Part shown: in pieces, positions 7,234 through 10,443 of the stretch
How positions within the stretch are numbered: position 1 is the stretch's first letter
How the letters are laid out: each line of letters starts with the position of its first letter
Assembly (NCBI GenBank): GCA_035540755.1
Contig: DATLGD010000180.1
Coordinates: 1-10,443, forward strand
Origin: DATLGD01 sp035540755
GTDB taxonomy: Bacteria > Actinomycetota > Actinomycetes > Mycobacteriales > SCTD01
Direction of reading: 5' to 3'
DNA length: 10,443 nucleotides
Notes under the pieces: generated by a model
Told to the model about the DNA's origin: nothing
Databases searched by the model: none
Seen by the model: only the letters and a program-made list of their open reading frames with translations
Position numbers and translations under genes: made by a program

Positions 7234-8631
7234 TCAGGGGTCGCAGGCGGTGGCGCGGGTCTGCGCCTCGACCGCCTCGAAGGCCTTGCGGGCGGCGATG
7301 AGCACCGGGTCCCACACCGGCGCGAACGGCGGCGCGTACGACAGGTCGAGGCCGAGCACCTCGTCGACGTGCATGCCGCCCCAGATGGCGGTGGCCAGCA
7401 CGTCGATGCGCTTGGCTGCCCCCTCACGCCCGACGATCTGGGCGCCGAGCAGCCGGCCGGTGCGCTCCTCGGCGGTCATCTTCACCCGGATCGGCTGAGC
7501 GCCGGGGAAGTAGCCGGCGCGGGTGGTGGAGTCGACCTTGGCCGTGACGAACGAGAACCCGGCCTGCTCGGCCTCCTTCTCCGACAGGCCGGTGCGGGCC
7601 ACCTCGAGGTCGCAGACCTTGGTCACCGCCGTGCCGATGACGCCGGGGAAGGTCGCGTAGCCGCCCCCGAGGTTGATGCCGGCGACCCGGCCCTGCTTGT
7701 TCGCGTGCGTGCCGAGCGCCACGACCACCCGCTGCCCCGACAGCCGGTGCACCGACTCGACGCAGTCGCCCGCCGCCCACACCCCCTCGGCGAGGGTGCG
7801 CATGCGCTTGTCGACGATGACGCCGCCGGAGATCCCGAGCGGGATGCCGGCCTCCTGCGCCAGCCGCACGTTCGGCCGCACACCCAGCCCGAGCACGACG
7901 ACGTCGGCCGGCAGCTCGCGCCCGCTCTGCGTGACGACGGCGCGCGCCCGGCCGCCCGGCCCGGTCTCGACCGCCGCGGCGCCGTCGGAGAGCACCAGGT
8001 CGATGCCCATCGCCCGCACGGCGTCGGCGATGTAGGAGCCGATGTCGGGGTCGAAGGTGCCCACGGGGGTGGGTGAGAGGTCGACCACGGTGACGTCCAT
8101 GCCCCGCACCTGGCAGGCCTCGGCGAGCTCGAGGCCGATGTAGCCCCCGCCGACGACGACGACCCTCGCGACGTCGTCGCGGTCGAGCTCGGCGCGCAGG
8201 GCGACGCCGTCGTCGAGGGTCTGGACGCCGTGCACGCCGGCGGCGTCGATGCCCGGGATCGGCGGCCGCATCGGCTCGCTGCCGGTGGCGTAGACGAGGC
8301 TGTCGAACGGCTCGGTGTACTCCCGGTCGCCCTCGAGGTCGCGGGCGGTGACCCGGCGGCCCTCGAGGTCGACCGCCACCACCTCGGTGCGGATCCGCAC
8401 GTCGATGTCGTTCCGGCGGTGCTGCTCGGGCGTGCGGCTGACCAGGTCGCCCTCGGAGCCGACGGTGTCCCCGATCCAGTAGGGGATGCCGCACGCGGAG
8501 TAGGACGTCGCCCGGCCCCGCTCGAAGGCGACGATCTCGAGGTCGTCCACGGCCCGGCGCTTGCGGGCCTGGCTGGCCGCGCTCATGCCGGCGGCGTCAC
8601 CGCCGATGACGACCAGTCTCTCGCGTGCCAC
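7234..8631 (-). CDS. FAD-dependent pyridine nucleotide-disulfide oxidoreductase, CoA-disulfide reductase-like
   Basis: The 465-aa product has the two-dinucleotide-binding-domain build of the CoA-disulfide reductase / NADH oxidase branch. FAD binding is shown by VVIGGDAAGMSAAS (7-20) and VWAAGDCVESVH (284-295). NAD(P)H binding is shown by VVVVGGGYIGLELAEA (157-172). The single active cysteine motif SYSACGIPY (43-51, Cys47) corresponds to the redox Cys43 of staphylococcal CoA-disulfide reductase. The C-terminal tyrosines of that enzyme have plausible equivalents in RAGYFPGA (Tyr374) and SYAPPFAPVWDP (Tyr432). It probably reduces CoA disulfide, a persulfide or polysulfide, or oxygen; the substrate is not settled by sequence. 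The GTG at 8631 has no ribosome-binding site and lies 6 nt after TAGGTT, so the mRNA is probably leaderless. fba follows on the same strand. Confidence 0.88.
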   Translation of the reverse strand: MARERLVVIGGDAAGMSAASQARKRRAVDDLEIVAFERGRATSYSACGIPYWIGDTVGSEGDLVSRTPEQHRRNDIDVRIRTEVVAVDLEGRRVTARDLEGDREYTEPFDSLVYATGSEPMRPPIPGIDAAGVHGVQTLDDGVALRAELDRDDVARVVVVGGGYIGLELAEACQVRGMDVTVVDLSPTPVGTFDPDIGSYIADAVRAMGIDLVLSDGAAAVETGPGGRARAVVTQSGRELPADVVVLGLGVRPNVRLAQEAGIPLGISGGVIVDKRMRTLAEGVWAAGDCVESVHRLSGQRVVVALGTHANKQGRVAGINLGGGYATFPGVIGTAVTKVCDLEVARTGLSEKEAEQAGFSFVTAKVDSTTRAGYFPGAQPIRVKMTAEERTGRLLGAQIVGREGAAKRIDVLATAIWGGMHVDEVLGLDLSYAPPFAPVWDPVLIAARKAFEAVEAQTRATACDP

Positions 8632-8637
8632 GGGCGG

Positions 8638-8643
8638 AACCTA
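8638..8643 (-). promoter_or_regulatory. -10 hexamer TAGGTT of a leaderless promoter
   Basis: On the minus strand TAGGTT is followed by CCGCCC (6 nt) and then the GTG of the flavoprotein gene. This is the same geometry as at the left-edge gene and the DUF368 gene. No clear -35 box is seen. Confidence 0.5.
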
Positions 8644-8667
8644 ACCCGACAGGTCGCGAGCACGGCG

Positions 8668-8688
8668 CAGCCGCCCTGGGCGCGGCTG
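8668..8688 (-). terminator. Hairpin directly after the DUF368 stop
   Basis: CAGCCGC (8668-8674) and GCGGCTG (8682-8688) form a perfect 7-bp stem around a 7-nt loop. It starts at the base next to the DUF368 TGA and precedes the flavoprotein promoter, so it probably separates the two units. There is no U-tract. Confidence 0.5.
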
Positions 8689-9681
8689 TCACCGGCCGCC
8701 GGGGGCGGGCTCCTCGTCCGGCTCGGCCGGGAAGGGCTCGTCGTCGGTCAGCGGGTCCTCGCCGACGTGGCGGGCGGCCTCGCCGAGGCTCGCCCGCATC
8801 GACCGGGCCTGCACCAGCAGGAGCACCCCGACGACCGCCGCGCCGAGCAGGGCCAGCGCCAGCACCGGACCGACGTCCCCCTCGGGCGCGCGCAGGCCGC
8901 GGTCGTCGTCCTGCCAGGGCCAGAGCGCGCGCAGAGAGCCGACCATGAGGCCGGTCATGACCGCGAGGGTGGCCCGGCGCCGGGAGCTGAGCAGCCACTG
9001 CAGCGCCTTGACGAACAGCGCCAGGCCGGTGAGCGCGCCCGCGGCGAACACCGCCACGTAGCCGAGGTCGCGGTCGTTGACCGCCCGGAGGGTCGGCTCG
9101 TAGATGCCGATCGACAGCAGCAGGAACGAGCCCGAGATCCCGGGCAGCACGAGGGCGCAGATCGCGAGGGCGGCCGCAGCGAAGACGAGCAGCATCGGCG
9201 GCGCGTCGGTGGAGGCCGGCGGGATGCTGGTGAGCAGCACGGCGGCGACCGCCGCCCCGGCCGCGAGCAGCCACTCCCGCCGCGCCCACCTGCCCACCAT
9301 CGACGCGGGCACGACCACCGACGCGGCGACCAGGCCGAGGAACAGCGCCCGCGCGCGCTCCGGGTGCTCCTCGAGCAGCGGCTCGATGATCCGGGCGAGT
9401 GTGAGCACCGCGAGGACCATGCCGACGCCCACCGGCAGGACGGTGGACCACTCGACCCGCCGGAGCTCTGCGCGGCCGGCCGCGGCGCCCTGTCCGCGCG
9501 GCACGTCGCGCACGAGCAGGCGCAGCGCGGTCAGCAGGTGGCCGGCCGAGGCGATCAGCCGCTCGTAGACGCCGACGACCAGCGCCACGGTGCCGCCGCT
9601 GACGCCGGGCACCACCTCGGCGGCGCCGATGAGCGCGCCCCGGACGGCGTTGACGACGACGACGAGAGGGCGGGCGGTCAC
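8689..9681 (-). CDS. DUF368 membrane protein, probable undecaprenyl-phosphate translocase (PopT family)
   Basis: The 330-aa polytopic membrane protein carries the two DUF368 repeat motifs: AEVVPGVSGGT (21-31) and VLPGISGSF (178-186), each followed by an Ile/Tyr-Glu turn (GVYERL at 37-42, GIYEPTL at 192-198). Hydrophobic spans occur near 82-100, 112-130, 137-152, 163-182, 208-226 and 270-291. DUF368 proteins have been identified as translocases that return undecaprenyl phosphate across the membrane for cell-wall precursor synthesis. The last 35 residues are acidic and Pro-rich, presumably cytoplasmic and disordered. The GTG at 9681 lies 6 nt after TAGCCT and has no ribosome-binding site, so a leaderless mRNA is likely. 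It is flanked by hairpins on both sides, suggesting a single-gene unit, and its envelope role fits the nearby Rpf-like enzyme. Confidence 0.9.
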   Translation of the reverse strand: MTARPLVVVVNAVRGALIGAAEVVPGVSGGTVALVVGVYERLIASAGHLLTALRLLVRDVPRGQGAAAGRAELRRVEWSTVLPVGVGMVLAVLTLARIIEPLLEEHPERARALFLGLVAASVVVPASMVGRWARREWLLAAGAAVAAVLLTSIPPASTDAPPMLLVFAAAALAICALVLPGISGSFLLLSIGIYEPTLRAVNDRDLGYVAVFAAGALTGLALFVKALQWLLSSRRRATLAVMTGLMVGSLRALWPWQDDDRGLRAPEGDVGPVLALALLGAAVVGVLLLVQARSMRASLGEAARHVGEDPLTDDEPFPAEPDEEPAPGGR

Positions 9682-9687
9682 CGCGCC

Positions 9688-9693
9688 AGGCTA
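9688..9693 (-). promoter_or_regulatory. -10 hexamer TAGCCT of a leaderless promoter
   Basis: On the minus strand TAGCCT is followed by GGCGCG (6 nt) and then the GTG of the DUF368 gene. The upstream sequence is too GC-rich to show a clear -35 box. Confidence 0.5.
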
Positions 9694-9778
9694 CCGACGG
9701 GGCCCTGCACCGACGGGCGGTCGGGACAGCCGCCCCGCTCCGGCGGTGGGGACCGGCCCTCGCGTCCGGCGGCGAGGC

Positions 9779-9829
9779 GATCTCTGACGGCGACGCGCCA
9801 CCCCCGGGCGCCCTCACCCGTCAGAGATC
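9779..9829 (-). terminator. Repeated hairpin downstream of pyrE (copy 2)
   Basis: Arms GATCTCTGACGG (9779-9790) and CCGTCAGAGATC (9818-9829) form the same perfect 12-bp stem as copy 1, with a 27-nt loop. The identity to copy 1 extends beyond the arms: GCGATCTCTGACGGCGACG on the left and CCCGTCAGAGATCAG on the right are shared, while the rest of the loop differs. It lies 45 nt after the pyrE stop, between pyrE and the DUF368 promoter, so termination or 3'-end protection of pyrE mRNA is the likely role. Confidence 0.6.
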
Positions 9830-9873
9830 AGGCACCCGCCGGCAGGGGTCGCGGCCACGCGCGACTCGCGGGG

Positions 9874-10443
9874 TCAGGACAGGCCGAGGTCCTGCAGGGA
9901 GAACGCGAACCGGTACGGCACCCCGGCCGCCTCGATCTTCGCCGCCGCTCCGGTGTCGCGGTCGGCGATGACGGCGACGCCGACCGGGGTGGCGCCCGCC
10001 TCCCGGACGGCTTCCAGCGCGGTCAGCGGCGACCCGCCGGTGGTGGAGGTGTCTTCGACGACGAGCACCCGGCGTCCGGCGATCTCCGGCCCCTCGACCC
10101 GTCGCTGCAGGCCGTGCGCCTTGGCCGACTTGCGCACCACGAAGGCGTCGAGGCGTCGACCGCGGGCCGCAGCGGCGTGCAGCATCGCCGTCGCCACCGG
10201 GTCGGCGCCCATCGTCAGGCCGCCGACGGCGTCGAACTGCCAGTCGGCGGTGAGGTCGAGCAGGACGGTGCCGACGAGGGGGGCGGCGTCCGCCGACAGG
10301 GTGACCCGGCGCAGGTCGACGTAGTAGTCGGCCTCCCGGCCGCTCGACAGCGTCACCCGGCCGTGGACGATCGCCCGGTCGCGGACGAGGTCGAGCAGCC
10401 GCTCGCGGTCCAGGTCGGGCGCATCGGCATGGCGGTCGGTCTG
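9874..10443 (-). CDS. pyrE: Orotate phosphoribosyltransferase (start beyond window)
   Basis: PyrE transfers the phosphoribosyl group of PRPP to orotate, giving OMP in pyrimidine synthesis. The frame is open to the right edge, giving 189 residues without a start codon at the beginning, so only the first few residues should be missing. The family's N-terminal stretch AIVHGRVTLSSGREADYYVD runs across 10373-10314, so the internal GTG at 10356 is not the true start. Other features are GGLTMGADPVATAM, VVRKSAKAHGLQRRVEG (the mobile basic loop) and the PRPP-binding VLVVEDTSTTGGS near 10030-10068. The C-terminus YRFAFSLQDLGL is typical of actinobacterial PyrE. The gene is followed by a repeated hairpin and then an independent DUF368 promoter. 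The upstream context is outside the window. Confidence 0.95.
   Translation of the reverse strand, partial: QTDRHADAPDLDRERLLDLVRDRAIVHGRVTLSSGREADYYVDLRRVTLSADAAPLVGTVLLDLTADWQFDAVGGLTMGADPVATAMLHAAAARGRRLDAFVVRKSAKAHGLQRRVEGPEIAGRRVLVVEDTSTTGGSPLTALEAVREAGATPVGVAVIADRDTGAAAKIEAAGVPYRFAFSLQDLGLS

Noticed and set aside
10354..10356. GTG at 10356 as the pyrE start
   Set aside because: The residues upstream (AIVHGR and the helix before it) match the PyrE N-terminus and the frame is open to the window edge, so the real start lies outside.

Overview
The window comes from the chromosome of a very GC-rich actinobacterium. The base composition, frequent GTG starts, an Rpf-type cell-wall hydrolase, a DUF3151 protein and mycobacterial-style PurA, Fba and PyrE sequences all point there. 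The order purA - DUF3151 - fba - pyrE recalls the purA-to-pyrE stretch of Mycobacterium tuberculosis. A relative of the Geodermatophilaceae is my guess, not something I could test. The region looks like ordinary housekeeping chromosome. I see no transposase, integrase, phage gene, CRISPR array or defence system.

Layout, left to right. The left edge holds the 5' end of a small conserved gene (minus strand), followed by purA (minus). A lipid-kinase gene (plus) diverges from purA and converges on a phospholipase-D/cardiolipin-synthase-like gene (minus); a 140-bp array of palindromic repeats lies between their ends. A helical protein of unknown function (plus) converges on a DUF3151 gene (minus). 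Six minus-strand genes then follow in order: DUF3151, an Rpf-like transglycosylase, fba, a CoA-disulfide-reductase-like flavoprotein, a DUF368 undecaprenyl-phosphate translocase, and pyrE, whose start lies beyond the right edge.

The most informative content is in the non-coding DNA. The roughly 300-bp gap upstream of the rpf-like gene carries a well-matched c-di-AMP (ydaO/yuaA) riboswitch on the minus strand with a plausible promoter. The same 12-bp-stem hairpin (arms GATCTCTGACGG / CCGTCAGAGATC) lies just downstream of both purA and pyrE, 9.6 kb apart. A second palindrome family, built on CCGTCAGGAGCCCTCC, is repeated four times between the lipid-kinase and PLD genes. At least four genes appear to be leaderless: a TANNNT -10 hexamer sits 6-7 nt before a GTG start with no ribosome-binding site. 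Most genes therefore look like independent units, each with its own promoter and a hairpin at its end.

Taken together, the genes serve purine and pyrimidine synthesis (purA, pyrE), glycolysis (fba), thiol or redox balance (the flavoprotein), and the envelope: phospholipid head groups (lipid kinase, PLD enzyme), lipid-carrier recycling (DUF368) and peptidoglycan remodelling (Rpf-like enzyme under c-di-AMP control).
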